Assembly: GCF_040358255.1 (NCBI RefSeq) | Contig: NZ_CP132938.1 | Span: 4,526,001 to 4,590,000, forward strand | DNA: 64,000 nucleotides | Direction: 5' to 3' | Source of the DNA: Tunturibacter gelidoferens | GTDB lineage: Bacteria > Acidobacteriota > Terriglobia > Terriglobales > Acidobacteriaceae | Part shown: one piece after another, positions 1 through 8,840 of the stretch | Numbering within the stretch: position 1 is the stretch's first letter | How the letters are laid out: every line of letters starts with the position of its first letter | Translations under genes and position numbers: made by a program | Notes under the pieces: model-generated | The model's database searches: none | Told to the model about the DNA's origin: nothing | The model's input: the letters and a program-made list of their open reading frames with translations, nothing else

Positions 1-1426
1 GGGTCTTCATCTGGAGTACCGCGCTGGCCCGATCCTGATTCAGCGCTACCGCCAGCCGCAGCAGGACCACCGCCCGCGTAACGTTGGCATGCTCTTCCAC
101 AGGAATCCATCGCATCGGCCGGTCCAGCGGATCCGGCCGGCTCTTCCCCATATAACGAGCCACGGCGCTCACAATCATTCGCTGCTCTGGAGAAAATCCG
201 AAGATCTCCGAGTTCGCAATAATGTACTGCGTATGCCGGTAGTGTCCCTGGTGGTTCATAAACTTGCCGACATCCTGCATCATCGCCGCCGCCTCAAGCC
301 ACAGCCTGTACTCCTCCGGCAGCTCATGCACTCGTGCCAGCGCATCGAATAGCTCCACCACATGTTGCCGTACCGGCTCCACCTGCCGCTGTTCGATTCC
401 ATATCTCTCGCAGACCTCCAGCACTCCCGCCCAACGCTCGCTCTCAATCTTCTGGTGTACCGAGGTCCGTAGATCCACCTCCGCCAGCATCTGCGCCAAC
501 ATCCCATCCCGCAGCCCCAGCGGCGAGTAGCGAAAGCCCTTCAATCCCATCTTTTCCAGCAGGCTCGCATACACCAGCGACCCGCCAATAATGATCTCCG
601 ACCGCCGCGGACCGATCCCCGGAACAGCCTCCCGCTCCGCATTGTTCATCTTCGCCAATCGATCAGCCAGCCTCCGCACATCCGGAGTATCCGCAGTCAA
701 CGCCCCCACGCGCTCCAGCCGCTTCTTGGCCAGCGTCTTCTTCACCGTTCTGCCTATGCGAACATGACCGCTCGCCTCCGCCAGCGCCGACGCCGTCCCC
801 GAGGTCGCAATCACCAACCCCACCCTCGGCGTCCCCAGCTTCTTCTCTGCCCGCTTCAACTCGCGGTCGATGAACTGTTTCAACCGTGCAACATCCTCCT
901 TCGACGGCGGATCGGTTCGCAGAAACTCCTCCTGCAGCCGTACCGCGCCCAATGGCATGCTCACCATCGTCTTGATCCGTCCACCATCGGAGAGCGTCAC
1001 CTCACAGCTCCCGCCACCCAGATCAATCAGCAGGCAACGACCCCGTGCCCCGACCTCATGCGTCACCACCCCCAAATGAATCAACCGCCCTTCCTCGAGC
1101 CCCGAGATCACCTCAACGCTCCATCCCGTCGTCGCCTTCACCCACTCGGTAAACGCCGCGGCATTCCGCGCATCCCGCATCGCGCTCGTCGCCACCACAC
1201 GGACCTTATCCGCCACATGGAGCTGTACCGCTTTATGAAACCGCTTGAGCGCCCGAATGGTCGCCGCCATCGCCTCCGGTGAGATCACTCCGGTCTGAAA
1301 AACACTCTCCCCCAGTCGTGTAACTTCACGATCTTCGTGCAAAGTCTTCAATCGGTGCATCTGAACCGTAGCAATCTTCAACCGGCAAGAGTTCGACCCA
1401 ATATCGATCGCGGCAAACGTAGGCAT
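1..1426 (-). CDS. Ppx/GppA phosphatase family protein (exopolyphosphatase / pppGpp phosphohydrolase), 3' end cut by window edge
   Basis: Translation of the minus strand from the ATG at 1424-1426 gives about 475 residues with no stop before the left edge. The start MPTFAAIDIGSNSC carries the ASKHA phosphate-1 motif of the Ppx/GppA family, and LLIDLGGGSCEV near residue 135 is the second glycine-rich loop. The last 150 residues (AAAMMQDVGKFMNHQGH and following) resemble the helical HD-type domain found C-terminal in longer exopolyphosphatases. The family hydrolyses inorganic polyphosphate and/or pppGpp in the cytoplasm; which substrate applies cannot be told from sequence alone. The neighbour to the right is divergent, so promoters for both should lie between about 1427 and 1560. 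Confidence 0.93.
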   Translation of the reverse strand, partial: MPTFAAIDIGSNSCRLKIATVQMHRLKTLHEDREVTRLGESVFQTGVISPEAMAATIRALKRFHKAVQLHVADKVRVVATSAMRDARNAAAFTEWVKATTGWSVEVISGLEEGRLIHLGVVTHEVGARGRCLLIDLGGGSCEVTLSDGGRIKTMVSMPLGAVRLQEEFLRTDPPSKEDVARLKQFIDRELKRAEKKLGTPRVGLVIATSGTASALAEASGHVRIGRTVKKTLAKKRLERVGALTADTPDVRRLADRLAKMNNAEREAVPGIGPRRSEIIIGGSLVYASLLEKMGLKGFRYSPLGLRDGMLAQMLAEVDLRTSVHQKIESERWAGVLEVCERYGIEQRQVEPVRQHVVELFDALARVHELPEEYRLWLEAAAMMQDVGKFMNHQGHYRHTQYIIANSEIFGFSPEQRMIVSAVARYMGKSRPDPLDRPMRWIPVEEHANVTRAVVLLRLAVALNQDRASAVLQMKT

Positions 1427-1561
1427 ATTTCGAAATCACCTCAGGGAGTAAAAATCCCACCACCAGCAGATTACATCCCGCGATCCATTCTCTGGATCCG
1501 GCTGGCTCGTGTCAGCAGCTCACCCTCTCATCCATTTATGCTTAGAGAGCCTCACAAAATC

Positions 1562-3769
1562 ATGATCACAGACACAGCACTAGAAACAATCGCCGAACCC
1601 AGGGCCTCCCTCGACTCCTGCACCCCCCGACGCTCCACAGCCCTCCTCGCTCTGACCGGCCTCTGGCTCATCATCTTCTTCGCAGCCCTCTTCTCTCCCC
1701 CGCTGCTCGATGATGCCGACGCCACCCATGCGGACGCAGCTCGACACATGGTCCTCTCCGGCGACCTCGTTACCCTCCGCGTCGACGGCATCCGTTATCT
1801 CGAAAAGGCACCGCTACCCTACTGGCTGGGGGCACTCAGCTTCCGACTCTTCGGATTCAACACCTTCGCAGTGCACCTTCCGCAGGCAATCGGCGTCTTT
1901 CTCCTGGCTCTACTCGGTTATCAATGGGCCTATCGCGCCTTCAACCCCCGCACTGCCTTCTACACCGGCCTCGCAACCCTCACTACAGTCGGCGTCTTTC
2001 TCTTCACCCGCTACTACATTCCCGAGGTCCTGCTCTCGCTCTTCCTGGCCCTCGCCCTCTTCTGCCTCCTCCGATCGCTCGTTCCCCAAACGAGTCAGAC
2101 AATGACAGCTCAACGGCCACTAAAGATCGACCCTGCCTCTTCCAACGCCGAAAAAATAGTAGCCATCGCGCCCGGAGTCCAGCCGAGTAGAGAGGCTTCC
2201 TCATCTTTCTCTCCAGCTGTCTATGCCTACGGCATGTGGACAGCTCTCGCTCTGGCTGTCCTCACCAAAGGCCTTGTAGCTCTCGTTTTCTTCTTTGGCA
2301 CAGCCATCGCCTACCTCGCTCTCAGCGGGGAGTACAAAAACTGGCGCAGTCTCAAGCCCTTCACAGGCATCTTGCTCTTTCTCGTCATAGCAGCGCCTTG
2401 GCACATCCTCGCCGGCCTGCGCAATACCGGCGGTATGAACGGGCACGGCTTCTTCTGGTTCTACTTCATCAACGAGCACGTTCTCCGGTTCCTCGGTCGC
2501 CGTTATCCCAAGGACTACAACAAGCTACCGGGCTACCTCTTCTGGAGCCTTCATCTCGTTTGGCTCTTCCCTTGGTCGCTCTTCTGCGGAACCTTGTGCC
2601 GCCAGGCCTACGTCGCCTTCCAGCGCTATCGCGTCTCGAACCCCGCTCCCGCAGACGAAGCAAAAACCTTCTACTGGCAGCCCTACGCAGTCGTCGTAGT
2701 TGGCCTCGTTCTGCAAAACGCCCTGAAAGTCCCTTACATCTTCACCCTCTTTCTGGCACTCATTCTCTTCCTGCTCCACGGCCTCCGTCGCAGACAGTCG
2801 CACTCTCCCTCTGGCACTCCGCTGATCAGCGTCGAGACCTTCGCCCAGCGCAGCACTCTCGTTCTAAGCCTCTTCGCCTCACTCGTCCTGGTCTTCTTCT
2901 CCCTTTCCACAAACCAGGAGTACTACACCTTCCCCGCCTACCTCGCGATCATCATCCTGCTCGCCGCCGCCCTCAACCGCGCCGAGCAGACCTTCGCCGC
3001 CGACCGATCCTCCCGTCTCTGGATCATGGTCGGCCACGCCACCCTCACCGTCCTCGGCATCGCCATTGCCATCACCCTCGCCTACGGCCTCTGGACCTCC
3101 CGCCACCTTCCCTTCGTTCCCGACATAGGCGACCTTCTCGCCCATCGCGGTGTCGGCGACTACACCCTCTCCATGTCAGGCATCTTCGATCTCACTGGCC
3201 CCAGCTTCGCCGCGCTGCGCCTTCCAGCCGCACTCGCCGCCATCGCCTTCCTTATCGGTCCCTCGGTCGCGTGGCTTCTTCGTACCCAGCGCAGGCACCT
3301 CGCCTCAACCGTGGCCGTCGCCGTCACCGCTACCACCTTCTTCATCGCAGCCCACATCGCCTTCGCCCGCTTCGCCCCCATGCTCTCCTCCAAGAGCTTT
3401 GCCGACACAATCCAGCATCTCGAAGCCAGTCACGCCATCTCCCCTGAAAACAAAGTCATCTTCTACGGTGACCAGTCCTACGGATCCTCGATCACCTTCT
3501 ACCTCGGCCGTCAGATCGACCTCGTCGACGGCCGTGCCTCCTCCATGCTGTTTGGCGGCACCTTTCCCGACGCACCACCCATCTTCCTAACACCGCAGGA
3601 TCTCCTGAACATCTGGAGGCAAGGCGAACGCAAGCTTCTCTTCGTCCCTCTCGATCAACGTGGCGCAGTCGATCGACTCCTCGGAAACCACAAAATCCTT
3701 CTCTTCGAAAGCTCTGGCAAGGCCCTCTACACCGATCGTCCCCTCGAGAACTCAGGCAGGACTCCCTGA
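1562..3769 (+). CDS. ArnT/PMT-like membrane glycosyltransferase (GT-C fold), paralog 1
   Basis: About 735 residues with a dozen or so hydrophobic segments separated by short loops. The first periplasmic loop has LLDDADATHADAAR near residue 49, the acidic pair typical of the GT-C catalytic site in the ArnT/PMT_2 family. These enzymes move a sugar from a polyprenyl-phosphate donor to a lipid or protein acceptor on the outer face of the inner membrane. I chose the ATG at 1562. An in-frame ATG at 1538 is possible, and the frame is open further upstream but would overlap the divergent phosphatase. The next gene is a clear paralog with the same N-terminal motif and the same C-terminal SSITFYLGRQ / DAPPIF block, so the pair arose by tandem duplication. 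The sugar and acceptor are unknown. Confidence 0.88.
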   Translation: MITDTALETIAEPRASLDSCTPRRSTALLALTGLWLIIFFAALFSPPLLDDADATHADAARHMVLSGDLVTLRVDGIRYLEKAPLPYWLGALSFRLFGFNTFAVHLPQAIGVFLLALLGYQWAYRAFNPRTAFYTGLATLTTVGVFLFTRYYIPEVLLSLFLALALFCLLRSLVPQTSQTMTAQRPLKIDPASSNAEKIVAIAPGVQPSREASSSFSPAVYAYGMWTALALAVLTKGLVALVFFFGTAIAYLALSGEYKNWRSLKPFTGILLFLVIAAPWHILAGLRNTGGMNGHGFFWFYFINEHVLRFLGRRYPKDYNKLPGYLFWSLHLVWLFPWSLFCGTLCRQAYVAFQRYRVSNPAPADEAKTFYWQPYAVVVVGLVLQNALKVPYIFTLFLALILFLLHGLRRRQSHSPSGTPLISVETFAQRSTLVLSLFASLVLVFFSLSTNQEYYTFPAYLAIIILLAAALNRAEQTFAADRSSRLWIMVGHATLTVLGIAIAITLAYGLWTSRHLPFVPDIGDLLAHRGVGDYTLSMSGIFDLTGPSFAALRLPAALAAIAFLIGPSVAWLLRTQRRHLASTVAVAVTATTFFIAAHIAFARFAPMLSSKSFADTIQHLEASHAISPENKVIFYGDQSYGSSITFYLGRQIDLVDGRASSMLFGGTFPDAPPIFLTPQDLLNIWRQGERKLLFVPLDQRGAVDRLLGNHKILLFESSGKALYTDRPLENSGRTP

Positions 3770-3894
3770 TCCGAACCGCGGCAATCCTTAAATCACAGCT
3801 CATCGCAGCACGGGGTTTATCTGGCAAAGCGTCTAACAGTAAAAGCCAAAAACCGCACACGCAGAACAAACCAAAACCCGACGAAGAAACCCTA

Positions 3895-5850
3895 GTGCAC
3901 GAGACCTCTCCCCATAACGCCAGACCGCGCCGCCTCTGGAACCCGGTCTCTCTCGCCGTCATCTTCTTTCTCTGGCTCATCCTTCAGATTGGTGGCCTCT
4001 TCAGCCCCGGCCTCCTCGACGATGTCGACTCCATCTACATCGAGATCGCCCGCGAGATGCTCCAGCGCCATGATTTCGTCACCCCCTACATCGACGGCGT
4101 TCGTTTCTTCGATAAGCCTCCCCTGATGTACTGGATGGCAGCCGGCTCCATGCACCTCTTCGGCATTCACGACTGGGCCGCACGCCTTCCTCTAGCTCTC
4201 GCGGTTCTCGCACTGCTCCTCGCCGTCTACGCCCTCGGCATTCGCCTCTTCACAACGATCTCTCCGGCCGAAAACCCTGATCGCGGAGGCTTCTACGCTG
4301 CCGTCGCCATGGCCACCAGCATCGGCCCCTACCTCTACACTCGTTTCTACATTCCAGACATTCTCATCGCTCTCTGGATGACCTTCGCCGTCCATCTCTT
4401 CCTCATCGCCCTGAATCGCGTCCAACCAGTCCGCCTTCAACCAGGTTGCACCTCATCGGCCTCCCAGCCGCAAAAATCATCCCTCCTGCCATGCCTCTCG
4501 TTCGCCGCCGTCATGGCCGCGAATGTCCTGACCAAGGGCCTCATAGGCCTCGTCTTCCCCATCGGCTTCGTTCTCCTCTACCTGGCTTTCACAAAACAAC
4601 TTCGCGCCCTCCTGAAGCTCCACCCTCTTCCCAGCGCGTTGGTCTTCCTCTCACTAGCGGCGCCCTGGCACATTCTCGCCGCCCTCCGCACCCCGGCGAT
4701 CCCCCTCCCCGCGAACCTGGGCCTCCCTGCAACCGGCGGCTGGGCCTGGTTCTATCTCTACAACGAGCACATCGCCCGCTTCCTCTCCAAACGCATTCCC
4801 CACGACTACGGCCAAACCCCTCTCTTGCTCTTCTGGGTTTATCTCGCCATTTGGATCACGCCTTGGACGGTCTTCCTGCCCGGAGCTATCGCCGGCCATA
4901 TCCGAAACCTCCGCCACCGCGCGGCCAGCATCACCACAAACACCCTCACCCTTGCACGCGAACACGAAGCATCGCTCTCCCTTCTTCTCTGGTCTCTCCT
5001 CGTTATGGGTTTCTTCTCCCTCTCAAGTCGCCAGGAGTACTACTCCATTCCCGCGATTCCCGCCCTGTGTCTCATGGCCGGCGGGCTCCTCGCTCGAGCC
5101 GACCAATCTCCAAACTCCATGCCAATCGGAGTCGACGCAGCGAAGAGCGCCCTCCGCTGGCATCTTTACCTCCTCGTCCCTCTCACTACGGTCATCGCTA
5201 TCGCCTGCGGATACTTCGCCCTCACCGCACCGCACCCGGCCCCCGGCGCCGACCTCGCATCTCTTCTCAACTCCAACCCGGACTTCTACAACCTCTCTCT
5301 CGGCCATCTCTTCGACCTAACCGGAGACGCGATGGGACTATTCCGCGCACCACTCACCGCCGTCGCTCTCAGCATGCTTGGCATCGGCATCGGCAGTTAC
5401 CTCCTGCGCCGCCGCTCCTTCACCTACGCCGCTAATCTCGTCTTGGCCGCAGCCATGACGGTCTCTCTCCTGGCCGCACACGAGGGCCTCGTCCGCTTCT
5501 ATCCCATCCTCGGTTCGAAGGACCTTGCCCTCGCCGTCAACCAGGAACTTCGTCCCGGCGATCGCGTCATCATCGACGGCTGGCTCTCCTCAGGATCTTC
5601 CATCCTCTTCTACACCGGCCAACAGGCAGGCCTTGTCAACGGGCGAATCTACGGTCCCTGGTACGGCTCCTTCTGGCCCGACGCTCCACCGATCTTCGGC
5701 ACCGACGACGGACTCCGCCAAGCCTGGACCGGTTCCCAACGAATCTTCCTACTCACCTTCAGCAAGCAACGTGCCGCCGACCTCGCTCGCTTCGCTCCCG
5801 TTCACCTGCTCGCAACAGAAGGCGGTAAATTCATCCTCTCCAACCGCTGA
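3895..5850 (+). CDS. ArnT/PMT-like membrane glycosyltransferase (GT-C fold), paralog 2
   Basis: 651 residues beginning at a GTG codon (3895), multi-spanning, with GLLDDVDSIYIEIAREM near residue 40 corresponding to the catalytic acidic pair of the preceding paralog. Shared blocks include RFYIPDILIALWM (compare RYYIPEVLLSLFL in paralog 1), AAPWHILA, a FFSLSSRQEYYSIPA segment, and C-terminal SSILFYTGQQ with DAPPIFGT. It has the layout of undecaprenyl-phosphate-sugar transferases. The gene sits 125 bp after paralog 1 and 104 bp before hpnI on the same strand, so the three may be one transcription unit acting on envelope lipids. A GTG start is likely but no strong ribosome binding site is visible. 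Confidence 0.88.
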   Translation: MHETSPHNARPRRLWNPVSLAVIFFLWLILQIGGLFSPGLLDDVDSIYIEIAREMLQRHDFVTPYIDGVRFFDKPPLMYWMAAGSMHLFGIHDWAARLPLALAVLALLLAVYALGIRLFTTISPAENPDRGGFYAAVAMATSIGPYLYTRFYIPDILIALWMTFAVHLFLIALNRVQPVRLQPGCTSSASQPQKSSLLPCLSFAAVMAANVLTKGLIGLVFPIGFVLLYLAFTKQLRALLKLHPLPSALVFLSLAAPWHILAALRTPAIPLPANLGLPATGGWAWFYLYNEHIARFLSKRIPHDYGQTPLLLFWVYLAIWITPWTVFLPGAIAGHIRNLRHRAASITTNTLTLAREHEASLSLLLWSLLVMGFFSLSSRQEYYSIPAIPALCLMAGGLLARADQSPNSMPIGVDAAKSALRWHLYLLVPLTTVIAIACGYFALTAPHPAPGADLASLLNSNPDFYNLSLGHLFDLTGDAMGLFRAPLTAVALSMLGIGIGSYLLRRRSFTYAANLVLAAAMTVSLLAAHEGLVRFYPILGSKDLALAVNQELRPGDRVIIDGWLSSGSSILFYTGQQAGLVNGRIYGPWYGSFWPDAPPIFGTDDGLRQAWTGSQRIFLLTFSKQRAADLARFAPVHLLATEGGKFILSNR

Positions 5851-5954
5851 TTGTCTCGCAGCCACCGCTTCAACAGACCCCGCATAAGACCACAGTACCC
5901 CCCGAATCCCCGCAGTGGCACAACAGGACACGAGCCGATATCCTTATAGAAGCC

Positions 5955-7130
5955 ATGTCTCCCATCCTGCTCCTGATCGCTCGAGGTGCCCTCATAGTTG
6001 GCATCTTCGGCACCCTGACCTCCGGAGTATCTTTTCTTCTCGCCTTCCTGGGCGGCCTTCACTTTCGCTCACGTCGCAACGATCAGGGCAACTACTCCCC
6101 GCCGGTAAGCATCCTCAAGCCCCTGCACGGCAAGGAGGCAGGACTGGAGGAAAACCTCGAGAGCTTCTTCACCCTCAACCACCCGGAGTTCGAACTCATC
6201 TTCTGCGCAAGATCGCTCTCTGATCCCGGAATCCTCTGCGCTCAGGAGGTCGCTCGTCGATTCCCATCCATCCCCACGCGTTTTCTGGCCTCGGGCGAGC
6301 CGCTCTGGCAGAATCCCAAGACCTTCTCCATGTCGCTCCTGGTCGAAGCAGCGAAGCACGAGGTCATCCTCTTCTCTGACAGCGATGTCCGCGTCGGCCC
6401 ATCCTACCTTCACGAGATCCTGCAGCCTCTCGCCGATCCAGCCGTAGGGTTGGTCACCTGCGCTTTTCGGGGCCAACCAGCAGGAAACAGCTCACTCCTG
6501 ACCGCGCTCACCCAAACTGTCGAATTCTCCAGTGGAGTCCTCACCGCAAATCTACTCGAAGACATCAAGTTCGGACTCGGCCCAACTCTTCTCACTCGAA
6601 AGGCCTTGATCCGCGAAATAGGAGGTCTCAAAGACATGGGAGATCTGCTCGCCGACGACTTCTGGCTCGGCAACCGGATCGCAGATAAAGGCTACAAAGT
6701 AACCCTTTCCACGACCATCGTCGATCACTTCATCAACTACGGAAGCATCATCGGCGGATTGCACCACCAGATCAGCTGGATGAAGAACACTCGCTGCTCC
6801 AGACCCGCCGGACATCTTGGATCCGGCCTCACGTTCGCCATGCCGTTCGGCATCATCGGCTTCCTCTCCGCACTCGCCATCGGACGACCCGTGATCGGCT
6901 TCTGGCTTCTGTTTGCCGCGCTCGTCAATCGCTGGCTTCAGGCCCTGCTCGTCGGCTTCGTCATCATGCGCGACAAGCTTTCTCTCTCTTTCTTCTGGCT
7001 CTACCCACTCTGCGATCTACTCGGCTTCTACAGTTGGGCGGCCAGCTACTTTGGACGAGAGATCGTCTACCGCGGCGAGCGCTATCGCATCAACCCAGGC
7101 GGCGTCCTGGTTCGCCTTGGTCCCTTGTAA
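5955..7130 (+). CDS. hpnI: HpnI-type glycosyltransferase (hopanoid / ceramide-glucosyltransferase family, GT21)
   Basis: 391 residues. One N-terminal transmembrane helix (residues 1-35) precedes a GT2/GT21 catalytic domain with SILKPLHGKEAGLEENL, then the metal-binding DSDVRV near residue 142, LLADDFWLG near residue 232, and a QISWMKNTR motif matching the Q/RxxRW-type box. Two to four hydrophobic helices close the protein. In bacteria with hopanoids, HpnI transfers N-acetylglucosamine to bacteriohopanetetrol; the same fold makes glucosylceramide elsewhere. No hpnJ, hpnK or shc gene is in the window, so the hopanoid assignment rests on sequence resemblance. It follows two GT-C transferases on the same strand. 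Confidence 0.82.
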   Translation: MSPILLLIARGALIVGIFGTLTSGVSFLLAFLGGLHFRSRRNDQGNYSPPVSILKPLHGKEAGLEENLESFFTLNHPEFELIFCARSLSDPGILCAQEVARRFPSIPTRFLASGEPLWQNPKTFSMSLLVEAAKHEVILFSDSDVRVGPSYLHEILQPLADPAVGLVTCAFRGQPAGNSSLLTALTQTVEFSSGVLTANLLEDIKFGLGPTLLTRKALIREIGGLKDMGDLLADDFWLGNRIADKGYKVTLSTTIVDHFINYGSIIGGLHHQISWMKNTRCSRPAGHLGSGLTFAMPFGIIGFLSALAIGRPVIGFWLLFAALVNRWLQALLVGFVIMRDKLSLSFFWLYPLCDLLGFYSWAASYFGREIVYRGERYRINPGGVLVRLGPL

Positions 7131-7185
7131 CGCATTCACTGTCCACTCGACACACGGCCCCAACCGACCCGTTCCAACGCTGTCC

Positions 7186-7587
7186 TCAGCTGCCTCTCTT
7201 ATCCTTCCGCCCAGGAATCACCACCTGCCTACGCATTGGAACCAAGCCAGCGCCCGGCGCCTGCTGTTGCTGCATCCGCGTCAGCATCTCCGTCCGGACA
7301 TAGTCGACAAAACCCTGCATCTGTCGATTCATCTCCTCCATCCGCTCCCGCATCTGCAACACAATCGCAATTCCGGCAATATTCACCCCAAGATCCCGCG
7401 CCAGGTTCAAAATAAACTCCAGCCGCTCCAGATCCTCATCGGTATACAGCCGCGTATTTCCTTCACTTCGCGACGGCCGCAGCAACCCCTCCCGCTCATA
7501 CAACCGCAGCGTCTGCGGATGAATCTCGTACATCTCCGCCACCGACGAGATCATGTACGCGCCCTTGGTCTTCCGCTTTGTCGCCAT
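7186..7587 (-). CDS. hspR: HspR, MerR-family heat-shock repressor
   Basis: 133 residues. The MerR-type winged helix-turn-helix begins at YMISSVAEMYEIHPQTLR and includes YEREGLLRPSRSEGNTRLY, very close to HspR. A LARDLGVNIAGIAIVLQM helix and a glutamine-rich stretch (MQQQQAPG) follow. HspR represses dnaK operons by binding HAIR inverted repeats, usually with DnaK as corepressor. Here it lies downstream of dnaJ and dnaK on the same strand, as in actinobacterial dnaK-grpE-dnaJ-hspR loci, but is separated from dnaJ by a convergent SDR gene, so it probably has its own promoter. A candidate target site is upstream of dnaK at 14212-14232. Confidence 0.9.
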   Translation of the reverse strand: MATKRKTKGAYMISSVAEMYEIHPQTLRLYEREGLLRPSRSEGNTRLYTDEDLERLEFILNLARDLGVNIAGIAIVLQMRERMEEMNRQMQGFVDYVRTEMLTRMQQQQAPGAGLVPMRRQVVIPGRKDKRGS

Positions 7588-7705
7588 AGTCCCAACCCCT
7601 GAAGTCCCAACCCTGATCAGATGCCTTACCGAAGTCTAGCTCTTCACGACATACGCAAGTCAAACAAACTCCACTATGCTCCGGATCAGCATCTCACCTA
7701 CAACT

Positions 7706-8725
7706 ATGAAGACCTCCAGAGCCTTACGTCACGCCACGCAAATTCTCACCGGAATCGCCGCCATCGCCGCAGCCCGCGCCTTTATGCCTCACACCGAAAA
7801 GCGCCACCGCAGCCGAGTCGTTCTCATCACCGGCGGCTCCCGAGGCCTGGGTCTTGCTCTCGCGCACCGCTTTGGCAAATCCGGCGCAAAACTCATCCTC
7901 GTCTCCCGAAACTCCGACGAACTCACCCAGGCTCGTGACACCCTCCTCTCCCACAACGCCGTTCAGCATCCCGACGACATCCTCCTTTTACCCGCCGATC
8001 TCACCGACGCCGCCCAGGCAGCCATGCTCGTCGACTACGCCGTTGGCTTCTTTGGCCACATCGACATCCTTATCAACAATGCCGGCGTCATCGAGGTCGG
8101 CCCCGTCGAAAACCAGCCGATCGCCGCCTACCGCCGTGCCATGGCAACCAACTTCTTCGCAGCGCTCTACACCACCAACGCCGCTCTTCCTCACCTGCTC
8201 CAACGCAACCCCATGTATGGTGATGCCGCCATCGTCAACATCGCCAGCATCGGTGGCAAATTCGCTATGCCTCACCTGCTTCCTTACGTTGCCAGCAAGT
8301 TCGCCCTGGTGGGCTACTCCCAAGGGCTTCACGCCGAACTGCGCCACAAGGGTATTCGCGTCACCACCGTCTGCCCGGGCCTCATGCGCACCGGCGGAGC
8401 GGTTCATGCGAACTACACTGGACAGGCCAAAAAAGAGGAGCGCTGGTTCAAACTTGCCGCCAAAACTCCCATACTTGCAGCCTCAGTCAACCGCGCCGCC
8501 AACAAGATCTACGACGCCGTAACCGCTGGCCGCGCCGAGATCACCATAACCCCACAAGCTTGGCTCGCGGCCCGCATAGCCGGTCTCGCCCCCGAAGCCA
8601 CTCAGTACCTCGCAAGCCTTGCCAACCAACTCCTCCTGCCGGCCCCCTCCGGCAACAACGAGGTTCCGCTCGGTTTCACCGTGAAGGTGTCGGCACACAA
8701 AGCCAGCGAGGTATTCGAAACATAA
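7706..8725 (+). CDS. Short-chain dehydrogenase/reductase (SDR) with N-terminal hydrophobic segment
   Basis: 339 residues from the ATG at 7706 (an in-frame ATG at 7676 would add ten residues). A hydrophobic stretch (ILTGIAAIAAARAF) precedes the Rossmann domain, which shows TGGSRGLG for NAD(P) binding, ILINNAG, and the catalytic pair YVASK with a serine in NIASIGG. It therefore looks like an active oxidoreductase of the classical SDR type. About 80 C-terminal residues extend beyond the fold. The gene is inserted between hspR and dnaJ on the opposite strand, and its stop is followed by a hairpin that would end both this gene and dnaJ. The substrate is unknown. Confidence 0.88.
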   Translation: MKTSRALRHATQILTGIAAIAAARAFMPHTEKRHRSRVVLITGGSRGLGLALAHRFGKSGAKLILVSRNSDELTQARDTLLSHNAVQHPDDILLLPADLTDAAQAAMLVDYAVGFFGHIDILINNAGVIEVGPVENQPIAAYRRAMATNFFAALYTTNAALPHLLQRNPMYGDAAIVNIASIGGKFAMPHLLPYVASKFALVGYSQGLHAELRHKGIRVTTVCPGLMRTGGAVHANYTGQAKKEERWFKLAAKTPILAASVNRAANKIYDAVTAGRAEITITPQAWLAARIAGLAPEATQYLASLANQLLLPAPSGNNEVPLGFTVKVSAHKASEVFET

Positions 8726-8780
8726 TCAAAATCACACCAAAGCCGACCTGACAACAAATAATCCCGCATCCAATTACGAG

Positions 8781-8811
8781 AAAAGGGGCTGATCGAACCA
8801 AGATCAGCCCC
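8781..8811 (-). terminator. Rho-independent terminator of dnaJ, probably bidirectional
   Basis: A perfect 10-bp stem GGGGCTGATC (8785-8794) and GATCAGCCCC (8802-8811) with a 7-nt loop. Read on the minus strand the stem is followed by TTTT (8784-8781), giving a terminator 30 bp after dnaJ. In the plus direction it follows the SDR gene with a weaker CCTT tail. Confidence 0.85.
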
Positions 8812-8840
8812 GCCTTCAAAACAAACGCACATTCAGTTCA

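Noticed and set aside
2236-3447. Long second plus-strand frame inside GT-C paralog 1
   Set aside because: Arg/Ser/Leu/Pro-rich shadow frame caused by codon bias; the membrane protein in the other frame has clear family motifs.
7588-7705. HAIR element between hspR and the SDR gene
   Set aside because: Only loose AAGTC/CTTCA fragments, no pair with the required 7-bp spacing.
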